Source of the DNA: a virus
Reading direction: 5' to 3' (one strand)
Length of the DNA stretch: 64,000 bases
IMG/VR virus record: IMGVR_UViG_3300025809_000014
Span: 1 to 64,000 of that record
The position numbers and the translations under genes are program-made. How positions within the stretch are numbered: the stretch's first letter is position 1; every line of letters begins with the position of its first letter. The notes below the pieces were generated by a model, which saw only the letters and a list, made by a program, of their open reading frames with translations, did not search any database and was not told the origin of the DNA. Of the stretch, positions 32,279-40,426 are shown one piece after another.

Positions 32279-33364
32279 TTATACGTATTTAATCTTACTT
32301 TTGTCAAAGAATTCAAGTGCTTTGTTAAGCCATTTGTCTTCAACTTTCTCATCAGAAGATATAATATATATCTGTGCTTTCTTATCTGGAGTATCATATT
32401 CCATAGCCATACATCTATTAATCTTCTGTGCTAGATTCTCACCATTACTGTCAAAGTAATTAATGATAACCTTGTTTAGTGGTTTATACGTAACTCCTGT
32501 GTTACCTATCTTTACAACAGCCATGTGTGTACCTTTTCCTTCTGCGAAGTTTTTGAGTGCATCTTTGTCTTTAGACTTGCTGTGATAAGATGGTATACCA
32601 AGGCTATCAGCTATTGCTGTTACACCACAAAACACTAGTATTCTCTGATCCTTGTTATCATTAAGAATCTGTTTAGTCTTTTGTTTCTTAGCTAAGCTAC
32701 TTTGTATAAGTCTCATACGTGCTAAACGCATGAACATACTATTACCACCAGAGTACATCATCTTGTTTATAACACCACTAAGGTATTTAAACTGTTGAAG
32801 CTCTGTTTTCTTTATTTTCTTTTTACCATACTCATTACGAGTTATGTTATCCAAAGGCACCTTGACTACTGTTATCTGGTAGTCAGCTATAACACCTTCC
32901 TCAATAGCTTTATGTATTGGGTAGTCAGCAATCACAGATATACCAAGTTCTTCGCTTAAAGTTCTTTTGGTCCATCTAGATAATGTACCTGTTAAGCCTA
33001 GTATGTTATCGTTCTGAGAGAATAAATCTACACAAACACCTATCTGGGCCTCTGATAATAAATGTATCTCATCAATAACAACAATATCAAATTCAGTACC
33101 TGAGTGCTTGTGTAGAGATCTATGAGTTGTGTAGGTTATATTGTCATTAATATACTCCATCTCTTCAAACTCTTCTATCCAAGACTGTTTAATCTTGTTA
33201 TCAGGATATGCAATCAGCATAGTACAATTGTCATTCATCTGGTTTAAGATGTTGATGGTCGTTCTAATCTTACCAAACCTAGGACATAAGTTTAGGATCC
33301 CAAACTTACCATGGTTTAGCCAAGTGTCTGCAAACTCTGCCTGTCTTTTATCTCTTAATGTCAT
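32279..33364 (-). CDS. SF2 DEAD/DEAH-type helicase
   Basis: The 361-residue protein is a superfamily 2 helicase. The Walker A region is CPRFGKIRT (27-35), motif II is DEIH (98-101), and later motifs include GLTGTLSRW, ILVFCGV and KINRCMAM, the last resembling motif VI. It is small, like UvsW-type and SNF2-like phage helicases. Motif I has Ile where Ser/Thr is usual after GK, which may reduce ATP hydrolysis. It lies directly downstream of the DnaB-type helicase, with which its start overlaps by four bases. Confidence 0.82.
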   Translation of the reverse strand: MTLRDKRQAEFADTWLNHGKFGILNLCPRFGKIRTTINILNQMNDNCTMLIAYPDNKIKQSWIEEFEEMEYINDNITYTTHRSLHKHSGTEFDIVVIDEIHLLSEAQIGVCVDLFSQNDNILGLTGTLSRWTKRTLSEELGISVIADYPIHKAIEEGVIADYQITVVKVPLDNITRNEYGKKKIKKTELQQFKYLSGVINKMMYSGGNSMFMRLARMRLIQSSLAKKQKTKQILNDNKDQRILVFCGVTAIADSLGIPSYHSKSKDKDALKNFAEGKGTHMAVVKIGNTGVTYKPLNKVIINYFDSNGENLAQKINRCMAMEYDTPDKKAQIYIISSDEKVEDKWLNKALEFFDKSKIKYV

Positions 33365-34425
33365 GATATAAAAAATGATTTATTTACTACAGATTCATAA
33401 TCTGCATCAGTTATATTTCTACGTTTAGGTAACTCTTTGAACATACCTATCTGACCAAGAAACGCAAGACCAATTCTGATATCATCTTCGCCATAACTAT
33501 TCTTGATTAACCTTAAGCTTCTAAAATATTTACCACCAAAGTCATCTCTAAGTTTGCCTAGATTATACCCAGATGGATCTTCAACATTATAACGCATAGG
33601 GTCAAACAAGGCCATACATATATCAGAATCATTCTGTGTAGTAGAACTATCAGCAAAGTCTTCCAGCTGTGGTTCAACATCACCATTCTTTATCCTGATA
33701 GGATTAGAAATAGATCGATTGAACTGACTAACTACTACTGGTGAGTGACCATAGAAGTCACGTGCATAACGTAACTCATCACTCATCTTGTCAATAGCTG
33801 CTTTCTTTGTTGGTTGGTCCCTAGTAGTCTTTAATAAACCAATATGATCTAACACTACAATAGTTATCTCACTAGGGTCATTAGGTATGTATACCTTATT
33901 GTATTTGTCTTGCTGTATTATCTCACCACGCTCTAGTGCATAAGCTTTTAGCTCTTTAGCAATACCTACAGGATTCTCTGGCCCATCAATGATTGTAACC
34001 ACATCTTCAAGCTTTGTCATATAGTCTTCATACATAAGAAACAGATCATGCTCATCCTTAGTCATCTTCTCTGTCCAACCAAGTAATTTGTTAACAGGTA
34101 TAATTATACCCTGATCTAAAAATATCTTACGAGATGTCCACTTTGCAAGCTTGTAGGTTCTACTACGCTCCATAGATCTGTACCACACTTTAATCTTTAT
34201 ACCAGACTTCTGTCCTTCTTCAGACATGGCCCAGTCTACAGGATTAAGTACAAATGCATCATCAATGAAGCTAGTCTTACCTGAACCAGTCAATCCACCA
34301 ATTAAATAGTACATTGACTTTCTAATGCCAACATACCTATTGAGCCTGTCAAAGCCCATAGGTATACCACCATTTCTTCCGTCAAGGCCCTTCTGGACCT
34401 CTTCTTTTAGTAACTTAAAACTCAT
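33361..34425 (-). CDS. DnaB-type replicative helicase
   Basis: The 354-residue protein has a RecA-like core typical of DnaB-family helicases: Walker A GGLTGSGKT (43-51), a Walker B-like strand ITIVVLDHIGLL, and PVVVSQFNR near the DnaB H4 position. It lacks an N-terminal DnaB domain of normal size, as do many phage helicases. It would unwind DNA at the replication fork. It overlaps the SF2 helicase start by four bases and its own start overlaps the tiny membrane gene upstream (TAATG). Confidence 0.85.
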   Translation of the reverse strand: MSFKLLKEEVQKGLDGRNGGIPMGFDRLNRYVGIRKSMYYLIGGLTGSGKTSFIDDAFVLNPVDWAMSEEGQKSGIKIKVWYRSMERSRTYKLAKWTSRKIFLDQGIIIPVNKLLGWTEKMTKDEHDLFLMYEDYMTKLEDVVTIIDGPENPVGIAKELKAYALERGEIIQQDKYNKVYIPNDPSEITIVVLDHIGLLKTTRDQPTKKAAIDKMSDELRYARDFYGHSPVVVSQFNRSISNPIRIKNGDVEPQLEDFADSSTTQNDSDICMALFDPMRYNVEDPSGYNLGKLRDDFGGKYFRSLRLIKNSYGEDDIRIGLAFLGQIGMFKELPKRRNITDADYESVVNKSFFIS

Positions 34426-34541
34426 TAGTATCTTAAATCGTTATCAAAGTCATCTTTATCTTCTGGCCAGATGAATCCACCTATCCACATCATTAATCTA
34501 GCTACTACTATCCATAGTATTACACTTAATATTATTTTCAT
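34425..34541 (-). CDS. Tiny membrane protein
   Basis: The 38-residue frame encodes a hydrophobic segment (IILSVILWIVVARLMMWIGG) and an acidic tail (PEDKDDFDNDLRY). Its TAA shares bases with the helicase ATG (TAATG). It overlaps the 56-residue gene upstream in another frame. The double overlap and clean membrane segment support a real gene, but function is unknown. Confidence 0.5.
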   Translation of the reverse strand: MKIILSVILWIVVARLMMWIGGFIWPEDKDDFDNDLRY

Positions 34542-34668
34542 CTTTATAGTTTTTATTGTTTGCTAATTCTTTTAGTTTATCAAAAGCGTTGGTCATTCTT
34601 TTATCATCTGAATAATAATTGCTTTTAATCTTTTTCATCCACTCGTTAAATTCTGCTGTGTTTTCCAT
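34498..34668 (-). CDS. Small hypothetical protein
   Basis: The 56-residue frame is mostly helical and charged (FNEWMKKIKSNYYSDDKRM) and ends SSS. It starts three bases from the stop of the preceding gene and overlaps the tiny membrane protein in another frame. The coupling supports it; no domain was recognised. Confidence 0.5.
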   Translation of the reverse strand: MENTAEFNEWMKKIKSNYYSDDKRMTNAFDKLKELANNKNYKDENNIKCNTMDSSS

Positions 34669-34671
34669 AAT

Positions 34672-35301
34672 TTAAATATCTGTTGGACCTCCTGAATTTA
34701 CATCTACATCATCCTGATCTTTATTTTGCTCCATGAGCTCTATAAAACTTTCAAATGTACGTTGATTCAAATAGGGAATAGAACCCTGCATAAAACTCAT
34801 TATATTTTTTCTCTCACGTATTGAGCGTTCAGCTTTTTGTTTTACCTCATACTTTAGAGCATCTGTTAGTTGTTTTGCAGTGAATTCTCCTTCTTCTATA
34901 ATAGTTTTAAACTTCCTTCTACATTCTTCTTTACCTCTACGTAATGATCTAGTTCCTTTGAACTGCTTACCATTAATAGTAAATGAATCTGTAGGAGGGT
35001 ATTGTTTCCACCACTCTTCAAAGTCCGTTGTTATTGGTTTACGTTTTATTATCTTTTTAGCATTCTCATCAGTAACAAACTTTAGTAAATCTTTACCAAT
35101 AGCTGTTATCTTTTCTTCATCCTTAGTTATTAATCCCTTTCTTATTAAGCTTTGATACAGAGCAGCAATTTTCATACTATCCTCATATAAAGGTTGTACG
35201 TCATACTGCTCTTCTATCAATTTAAGCAAATAAATCAGATCAAGATTATAACTTTTTTTGATGAGTTCTTTGAATACTTGTGGGCTTATGTGCATTCTCA
35301 T
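34672..35301 (-). CDS. Putative replication initiation or helicase-loading protein
   Basis: The 209-residue protein has a helical N-terminus (1-100) and a segment FEEWWKQYPPTDSFTING, then KGTRSLRRGKEECRRKF, ending with helices and a polar tail. The WWKxYP and SLR-KEEC patterns recur in Bacteroidota phage proteins encoded just before the helicase, where the phage replisome organiser or loader is expected. It lies upstream of the DnaB-type helicase in the same operon. Function is inferred from position. Confidence 0.5.
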   Translation of the reverse strand: MRMHISPQVFKELIKKSYNLDLIYLLKLIEEQYDVQPLYEDSMKIAALYQSLIRKGLITKDEEKITAIGKDLLKFVTDENAKKIIKRKPITTDFEEWWKQYPPTDSFTINGKQFKGTRSLRRGKEECRRKFKTIIEEGEFTAKQLTDALKYEVKQKAERSIRERKNIMSFMQGSIPYLNQRTFESFIELMEQNKDQDDVDVNSGGPTDI

Positions 35302-35473
35302 CTTTTACTGGTTTTTCTACTACTATAGTAGCAGGTTTCTTTCTCTTTTTCTGTTGTTCGTATTCCCACTCTTGCCATTCTGCTTCCATTATATACTGCT
35401 TATGCAGTGTATCAAACCCTTCTTCAGCAAAACGTGATGCATGTTCCCAGTCTTCATTGATTAACTTAGACAT
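35246..35473 (-). CDS. Hypothetical protein
   Basis: The 75-residue protein is taken from the ATG at 35473 (MSKLINEDWEHASRF). A longer upstream extension in the same frame overlaps the TM/AT-hook gene and looks non-coding. It is helical and rich in Glu, Gln and Lys, ending in a basic tail. It overlaps the upstream gene by eight bases and the next gene by 56 bases. No family was recognised. Confidence 0.5.
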   Translation of the reverse strand: MSKLINEDWEHASRFAEEGFDTLHKQYIMEAEWQEWEYEQQKKRKKPATIVVEKPVKDENAHKPTSIQRTHQKKL

Positions 35474-35732
35474 TCTTCTTAGTTTTTGGCTTGTTCTTAG
35501 AACCTTTTGGTCTACCTCTACCTCTTTTAGGTTTCTTACCACCTTCCCAGGCTTCATTAACTTTAGGTGTGCTCTTATCATCACCCACATACTCACCTTT
35601 CTTATTACGAGCTCTCTTTGGCTCTTCAAAAGGATCTGGTTCTGCTTTAAAGATTTGATAAACTGTGAATAAGATACCCACGATAATAACTGTTGCCCAT
35701 ACATAGGCTGATGTACTTAAATTTAACTCCAT
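35466..35732 (-). CDS. Membrane-anchored AT-hook-like protein
   Basis: The 88-residue protein has one N-terminal membrane segment (about residues 9-24, AYVWATVIIVGILFTVYQ) and a long basic tail with RGRPKGSKNKPK (about 72-83), an AT-hook-like motif that binds the minor groove of A/T-rich DNA. Together these suggest a DNA tether to the membrane. It lies just upstream of the putative replication loader and helicase. It is not a known family. Confidence 0.6.
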   Translation of the reverse strand: MELNLSTSAYVWATVIIVGILFTVYQIFKAEPDPFEEPKRARNKKGEYVGDDKSTPKVNEAWEGGKKPKRGRGRPKGSKNKPKTKKNV

Positions 35733-35756
35733 TTTTCTGGTTTTTAATTATTAATA

Positions 35757-36020
35757 TTAATTTTTGATTCTAAGGCCAAATTGACTGTGAAACCAATTTA
35801 GATTTTCTATTGCTTTATTTGTATTAAACTTGAAGACTTTCTTCATAGTTTTAATTGCATATTTATTAAACTCTTCACGTTGTTTAGATGTCATGGTCCA
35901 GTTAAAGTACCACTTATCATCATCTAACGTGTCTACTAGTCGCTTACCAACTATATCTAGTTGATATTCAATAAGGTGCTTCATGACATTACCTCTATTG
36001 ATAGTTGCTTTTTTTTTCAT
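35757..36020 (-). CDS. Hypothetical protein upstream of replication genes
   Basis: The 87-residue protein is helical and basic, with NVMKHLIEYQLDIVGKRLVDTLDDDKW and a C-terminal FNTNKAIENLNWFHSQFG. No domain was recognised. It starts four bases after the DNA polymerase stop in a tightly packed block, so it is probably cotranscribed with it. Confidence 0.55.
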   Translation of the reverse strand: MKKKATINRGNVMKHLIEYQLDIVGKRLVDTLDDDKWYFNWTMTSKQREEFNKYAIKTMKKVFKFNTNKAIENLNWFHSQFGLRIKN

Positions 36021-36024
36021 TTAC

Positions 36025-37983
36025 TTAAAATAGATTTAATTGATTAGGCACTACTGTATTTTTCTTGCGCTTTCCCTTAGTAAGAATCTTTACTATCATA
36101 CTTTCTGCTTGATCTATATAGTATTTGTAGTTTATATTATCTACTGAAGAACCTTTCTCTAGATAATTACAAACGTGACACACCCATTCACCAGCTTCCA
36201 CCTGACTTCTCTTAGCAGCCTTGCTATCAGAGTTGTGCTTCTTTACCTTGTAAACCTTCTCACCAACTTTAGCTACATAGTACCTAATTAGTTTATTATA
36301 CTTATTTGTAGTATTATTCACCTTATCAATACCTTCGTAATGAAAGTCTCTAGATGCTTTCTTCCTGATACAGAAATCATACAAATTCTTATGATTCATA
36401 ATAGTATCTTTAACAGGAGTACCGTGCACATAGTACTGCTCAAGAGCAATGGGAACTATTCTAGCAGACTTGTTCTTGTGTAGTTCAAAGTCTGTAAGAA
36501 AGTCCCCCTTTTTCTTGACATAACCATCAGGCATGATGGCCAGGTAGTCATTAACAGTGGAAAACAAGATCTTTGTATAGTCTGTACGTTCTAGTACATA
36601 CTGTGTGGTCTTACACCACCAGTCATTGATCTCATGCATCTTAGGAATCAAGTCTTTTCTCACTTTAACTGTTACACCGTCTGTGTTAGCAGATATAATC
36701 TTGATATCATTAAGCTCATACTTCTCAATAAGCATCATTAGACTAAACTCACCAGTTATAGTGGTGAACATAGTTAACTGCCTATCATATATCCATGAGT
36801 TCATGTCAGATGATTTACCGTACACAGAATTGACTGCAAGTTTAAGTGCTCCTACAATTCCTTTAATCCTCCTGTCACCCTTAGCTTGTGGTTTAAGCTC
36901 TAGTCGTTTCTCAAACATACGTTTGTATCCATTCAAGAACTCTTTACCCAGGTGAGCAGGATATTTCTCATTGTTAATTATTATAGCAGGATAATAGCTA
37001 GCTACATCCCAATCTATAATCTCATGATCTTCATCTTCTTCAAACACTTCTGGTTTGTTTTCTGTATGAAGACCGCCTTTCATAAAAGAATACACATTAT
37101 CATAGAAATGCACGTGCTCTTTGAAGTTATCCATGAGTCCTAGCTTACGCTTCTTAACACTGCTTAACAGGTCTTGTAGCTGCTTGGTCTCAAACTTAAC
37201 GTAGTGAGCAATACAATTCTTCATATTGATACTCTTCCTAAAATATCCTTTACGTGGAAGCTCACGTATATCTATACCCCTTTCTTGACAGTAATACTTC
37301 TTGATGATCTCATCACCAATCTTACTATCAGAGTAATTAAGACAGCTTATACCAAACTCCTCTTCTATATCTCTACGAAGCTGCACTTGATTGTTACCCT
37401 TGTATAATGGGTGCTCTGTCTCACCTATGGTAATCTTATAGAACTCATAAGTTGCATCAACATCATTAAAACAATACTGCAATGACAAGAACACTTCATC
37501 CTTGGTCATGTTTGTCTTAGTGTGATGTATAGGCATCTCTTCAATGTTCTCAAGATCCATTTCAAACTCTAACCTCTTCAGGCTAACACGTCTGTTCTTA
37601 TTGTCATAGTGGTGTATCTTAAACAAATCCATTTGCTTTAGAGAAAGCTCGTGCTCTCTGTACTCTGCAAACACATCATAATTAGCATCATGTATGACAT
37701 CTTGGGCCTTCTGTGCAATCTTAGCACATATCTCTAGTCCAGTTAAATCATGCCAATGCTCATAGTTTCTAAGAATCCACTCAACAACCTGACTGTCAAA
37801 GCGTAGATTATTATAACCTACCCAATACACATCCTTGTTATCTTCAGTGTACTTAACAAATGCATCAAGCTGATTCTGCCACTTACTAACTGTAAAGCTC
37901 TTAGGTGTGCTCTCAGGCTTCATGCATACAACTATAAAGCATTCCTGCATAGTTTCTATGTCATATATAATTACATCATTCAT
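36025..37983 (-). CDS. Family B DNA polymerase with proofreading exonuclease
   Basis: The 652-residue polymerase has exonuclease motifs I (YDIET, Asp8/Glu10), II (GYNNLRFD, Asp63) and III (YCFND, Asp174). Polymerase motifs are A (DVASYYPAII, Asp326), B (KLAVNSVYG, 381-389) and C (ANTDGV, Asp435). Motif C has Asn433 where the common DTDS has Asp. It resembles the small phage-type PolB of crAss-like and related phages. It synthesises DNA during phage replication, and the exonuclease gives proofreading. It overlaps the tiny membrane gene upstream by eight bases. Confidence 0.92.
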   Translation of the reverse strand: MNDVIIYDIETMQECFIVVCMKPESTPKSFTVSKWQNQLDAFVKYTEDNKDVYWVGYNNLRFDSQVVEWILRNYEHWHDLTGLEICAKIAQKAQDVIHDANYDVFAEYREHELSLKQMDLFKIHHYDNKNRRVSLKRLEFEMDLENIEEMPIHHTKTNMTKDEVFLSLQYCFNDVDATYEFYKITIGETEHPLYKGNNQVQLRRDIEEEFGISCLNYSDSKIGDEIIKKYYCQERGIDIRELPRKGYFRKSINMKNCIAHYVKFETKQLQDLLSSVKKRKLGLMDNFKEHVHFYDNVYSFMKGGLHTENKPEVFEEDEDHEIIDWDVASYYPAIIINNEKYPAHLGKEFLNGYKRMFEKRLELKPQAKGDRRIKGIVGALKLAVNSVYGKSSDMNSWIYDRQLTMFTTITGEFSLMMLIEKYELNDIKIISANTDGVTVKVRKDLIPKMHEINDWWCKTTQYVLERTDYTKILFSTVNDYLAIMPDGYVKKKGDFLTDFELHKNKSARIVPIALEQYYVHGTPVKDTIMNHKNLYDFCIRKKASRDFHYEGIDKVNNTTNKYNKLIRYYVAKVGEKVYKVKKHNSDSKAAKRSQVEAGEWVCHVCNYLEKGSSVDNINYKYYIDQAESMIVKILTKGKRKKNTVVPNQLNLF

Positions 37984-38173
37984 TCTCTGTCTTTTTTAAA
38001 TCTTTCCACTCTAAATAAAATCCAATTGCTACAATAACATTCATGCCTACACTACTGAGTATTTCGTATAGGTCATGAAAGTTATGTATAGACAAATGCA
38101 CATGTCCAACCACCCAGAAAGGTATAGCCAAGTTGCCTGCTACCCATCTAATTAAAAAGGTTATAAACTTCAT
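37976..38173 (-). CDS. Small membrane protein upstream of DNA polymerase
   Basis: The 65-residue protein has two hydrophobic segments (FITFLIRWVAGNLAIPFWVVG and VGMNVIVAIGFYL). It overlaps the polymerase start by eight bases and follows the promoter at 38195-38225. No family was recognised. Its expression with the polymerase is clear from the layout; its function is not. Confidence 0.55.
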   Translation of the reverse strand: MKFITFLIRWVAGNLAIPFWVVGHVHLSIHNFHDLYEILSSVGMNVIVAIGFYLEWKDLKKTENE

Positions 38174-38194
38174 ACTAAGTTATTGGTGAGCTTA

Positions 38195-38225
38195 CAAAAG
38201 TAATCAATTTAATGAGATTACCAAA
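38195..38225 (-). promoter_or_regulatory. Bacteroidota-type promoter for the polymerase operon
   Basis: On the minus strand TTTG (38225-38222) is followed after 19 bases by TACTTTTG (38202-38195). This fits TTTG-N19-TAnnTTTG, about 22 bases before the ATG at 38173. The -33 element lies within the 3' end of the next gene. Confidence 0.7.
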
Positions 38226-38793
38226 TAGAAAATCCACCAGAATTTCTAAGAAAGTTAATAAACTCCTTAATCATCCACAATGGTGTACCGTGTGAAGGAT
38301 AGTAGACATTACCATCATTACTAACAACACTAGTAAACATAATTGTACCATAAGGATAATCTTCGTTAAGTTTATCTGTTAAGTCATCATCAAGTAAACC
38401 TTGACTTCCTGATTGACTCCAAGAATTCATGTTACAATAGATTTGATCGTCAGGATCTTTTAAATTATCTTCTTCATCAACAACTTTTTCTAGTGCATCT
38501 GCCATAGCATTACACTCTTGCCAGTTTTCTAACCCCAATCCATCATTACCCATCCATGAATCAAAGTCAAAATTGAGTTCATATTGTTCTGCTGCATGTT
38601 TACATAACATAACTATTGGTCTCCAAGACCACCAATTACTTCTAAAGTAATAACCAGGATTCTTATCTTCCCACTTTTCTAGTGCATCCCAGTACTCTTT
38701 CTTTTGATCTTCAGTAATACTATCATCACTGTAATCAATCTCAGGCCTTTTACCTGTTAACTTTGGCGATTTGCCATAAATATCTACTCCCAT
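38218..38793 (-). CDS. Conserved-type phage protein (MGVDIYG family)
   Basis: The 191-residue protein starts MGVDIYGKSP and has NPGYYFRSNWWSWRPIVMLC and LENWQECNAMADALEK. I recall this start-and-WWSWRP pattern from many uncharacterised phage proteins. It is aromatic and acidic. It lies upstream of the polymerase operon promoter. Function unknown. Confidence 0.65.
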   Translation of the reverse strand: MGVDIYGKSPKLTGKRPEIDYSDDSITEDQKKEYWDALEKWEDKNPGYYFRSNWWSWRPIVMLCKHAAEQYELNFDFDSWMGNDGLGLENWQECNAMADALEKVVDEEDNLKDPDDQIYCNMNSWSQSGSQGLLDDDLTDKLNEDYPYGTIMFTSVVSNDGNVYYPSHGTPLWMIKEFINFLRNSGGFSIW

Positions 38794-38795
38794 AA

Positions 38796-38900
38796 TTATT
38801 CTTCGTTTTCTTCGTTAAACTCTGCATGCTCTTTACAATCAGAGCATCTGTCTGTGTCATACCACCTTGATGCGCCACAGCAATTACTTAATTCTTCCAT
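38796..38900 (-). CDS. Tiny zinc-ribbon-like protein
   Basis: The 34-residue frame has Cys pairs (NCCGA and RCSDC) spaced as in a zinc ribbon, followed by an acidic helix. The length fits tiny phage zinc-ribbon proteins. It lies two bases before the next ATG, in a region of packed small genes. Function unknown. Confidence 0.5.
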   Translation of the reverse strand: MEELSNCCGASRWYDTDRCSDCKEHAEFNEENEE

Positions 38901-38902
38901 AA

Positions 38903-39364
38903 TTATTCTTCTTCTAAATATAATTCATCATCGTTATCATCTAAAAACTTCATTATAACCTTACCATCATCTAGTACAGGTACAGTGAGTCCTTGTTCGT
39001 ATTCATCTTCATCAACAAATACTTCAAGTAATCCATCAAACTCTCTCATTATAAAGTTCATCTCTTTGACACCAAAGTCTATAAGATTAACTGATACATC
39101 ACCTGGATCAAACAGACCTATCTCTTCAGGTGTTGATACAACTTTACCGTCTAAGTCTAATAAATATGGATAAACAGGAAATCCGTTCTCCATGTACATT
39201 ATTTCTGGTGTAACTTGCTCGTGTATTGATTCTTCAGTAAGCTCAAATACTTCTACGTGCTCTCTTTCTTCACTACCAGGATACAAATGATTCATGAACA
39301 GCATACCTGCTCTTAACTCTTCTGCATCATAGTGACGAAAGTGTAGTTCTACAGCCACAAACAT
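38903..39364 (-). CDS. Acidic hypothetical protein
   Basis: The 153-residue protein is very acidic (FVDEDEYEQG, DDNDDELYLEEE) with a hydrophobic N-terminal strand-helix (VAVELHFRHYDAEELRAG). DNA-mimic proteins are similarly acidic, but composition alone does not establish this. Its ATG overlaps the zinc protein stop upstream (TAATG). No family was recognised. Confidence 0.6.
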   Translation of the reverse strand: MFVAVELHFRHYDAEELRAGMLFMNHLYPGSEEREHVEVFELTEESIHEQVTPEIMYMENGFPVYPYLLDLDGKVVSTPEEIGLFDPGDVSVNLIDFGVKEMNFIMREFDGLLEVFVDEDEYEQGLTVPVLDDGKVIMKFLDDNDDELYLEEE

Positions 39365-39537
39365 TAGACAAATCTTACACTACTACCATGTTTAGTGAAC
39401 TTTGTGCCACAATTGTCACATGATCCCTCATTAGTAATAAAATTAAACTTAATACCCCCTTTAAAACACGCTGGGCACATAACGTGAGGCTGCTTGTTGC
39501 TAGCCATTTCATCTGGTAATCTTTTTTGTCCTTCCAT
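39364..39537 (-). CDS. Small zinc-ribbon-like protein
   Basis: The 57-residue frame contains CPAC and CDNC separated by about 18 residues, a typical zinc ribbon pair. The gene ends in TAATG, coupling it to the next gene. It is one of several tiny cysteine-pair proteins in the early block. Nucleic-acid binding or a role in transcription is possible but unproven. Confidence 0.5.
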   Translation of the reverse strand: MEGQKRLPDEMASNKQPHVMCPACFKGGIKFNFITNEGSCDNCGTKFTKHGSSVRFV

Positions 39538-39539
39538 TT

Positions 39540-39908
39540 TTATCTATTTAATAGTTCTTTTCTCTTTATTAATTCACTCTCAACACACTTTGGACATCTG
39601 CTTACATTATCATATGCCCATTTTAAGTATTGTAGTGGTATATCTCTCATTGGTACATTCTTATGTTTACCAAAGTTTAATGTTTTACCATCTTCTGTTT
39701 TAGATTTGTGTACAACAGATCTATATCTTTTTGATCCACCTAATGTAAATTTAAGCTTCTTACCTCTTTCAGTAATCACTTCTTCTTTTTTCCTAATACT
39801 TCTAGTAACTAAAGAATAAGGTATATTGAAGTAACTAGCTGCTAGATTCTTAGAATGAAATGACTGTCCAGTGTTCCATTCTATTACACTTATATTTAAA
39901 GGAGACAT
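39540..39908 (-). CDS. DUF3820-like protein
   Basis: The 122-residue protein has LNFGKHKNVPMRDIPLQYLKW near residues 78-98 and a C-terminal CPKC. The FGKHK-x-DIP-x-YLxW pattern is like DUF3820 (described as a putative quorum-sensing regulated domain). The N-terminal 70 residues are alpha/beta and unrecognised. It overlaps the next gene upstream by 13 bases. The name is by motif similarity only. Confidence 0.55.
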   Translation of the reverse strand: MSPLNISVIEWNTGQSFHSKNLAASYFNIPYSLVTRSIRKKEEVITERGKKLKFTLGGSKRYRSVVHKSKTEDGKTLNFGKHKNVPMRDIPLQYLKWAYDNVSRCPKCVESELIKRKELLNR

Positions 39909-40129
39909 ACCTCAACCCATCCTTTCTCAGAGTGGTTTGCATCTGCAACATAACCATCATCTTTTAGTTGTTGTTCTAATTCTAAAGCTGCTTTCCATAG
40001 CCCTGGTTCAGGTATCTCATCATGTTCATCATCATAATAAACATCACCACGACACTGATAGAATCTATCATCTGGTCCTTGATCTATAAATTCAAACTCA
40101 TAACCTTTTACTCTTCTGTAACTTTCCAT
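39896..40129 (-). CDS. Hypothetical acidic protein
   Basis: The 77-residue protein is acidic with many aromatics (FEFIDQGPDDRFYQ and YYDDEHDEIPEPG). It ends in HSEKGWVEVCLL. No domain was recognised. It overlaps the DUF3820-like gene. Confidence 0.5.
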   Translation of the reverse strand: MESYRRVKGYEFEFIDQGPDDRFYQCRGDVYYDDEHDEIPEPGLWKAALELEQQLKDDGYVADANHSEKGWVEVCLL

Positions 40130-40136
40130 TTTTTAT

Positions 40137-40286
40137 CTATGTTTTTAATATTTCATAAGTTATCATACCAAGCATGAGGATTAGCATAAATATAATAATA
40201 TATAAACACCCACTTGCATTACGTTGGTAATGTTCTCTTGTTCTTCCTTGACTTTCCATGAAGTCCCATTCTTTATGTCTACTCAT
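40137..40286 (-). CDS. Tiny membrane protein
   Basis: The 49-residue frame has a charged N-terminus (MSRHKEWDFMESQGRTREHYQR) and a C-terminal hydrophobic segment (CLYIIIFMLILMLGMITYEI). Its ATG overlaps the upstream TGA (ATGA). The coupling and the membrane segment support it. Function unknown. Confidence 0.5.
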   Translation of the reverse strand: MSRHKEWDFMESQGRTREHYQRNASGCLYIIIFMLILMLGMITYEILKT

Positions 40287-40426
40287 CTCTTAAAAAGTTT
40301 ACGTTTAACTCTGCTCCACCACGTAATGTGTAAGTATTCAGCTTCTGTGAATACATGTACATGGTTCTTTTTGTCTATAATACAGTGTAATCCTGTTGGA
40401 AGTACTATATGTCTTTTAATAATCAT
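40283..40426 (-). CDS. Small basic hypothetical protein
   Basis: The 47-residue frame is basic and hydrophobic (HIVLPTGLHCIIDKKNHVHVF, then WWSRVKRKLFKR). Its stop overlaps the next ATG. No family was recognised. Confidence 0.45.
   Translation of the reverse strand: MIIKRHIVLPTGLHCIIDKKNHVHVFTEAEYLHITWWSRVKRKLFKR

Noticed and set aside
35474-35704. Upstream extension of the 75-residue protein
   Set aside because: It overlaps the TM/AT-hook gene in another frame and its composition (low-complexity Lys/Leu/Arg) looks non-coding; the ATG at 35473 is better.
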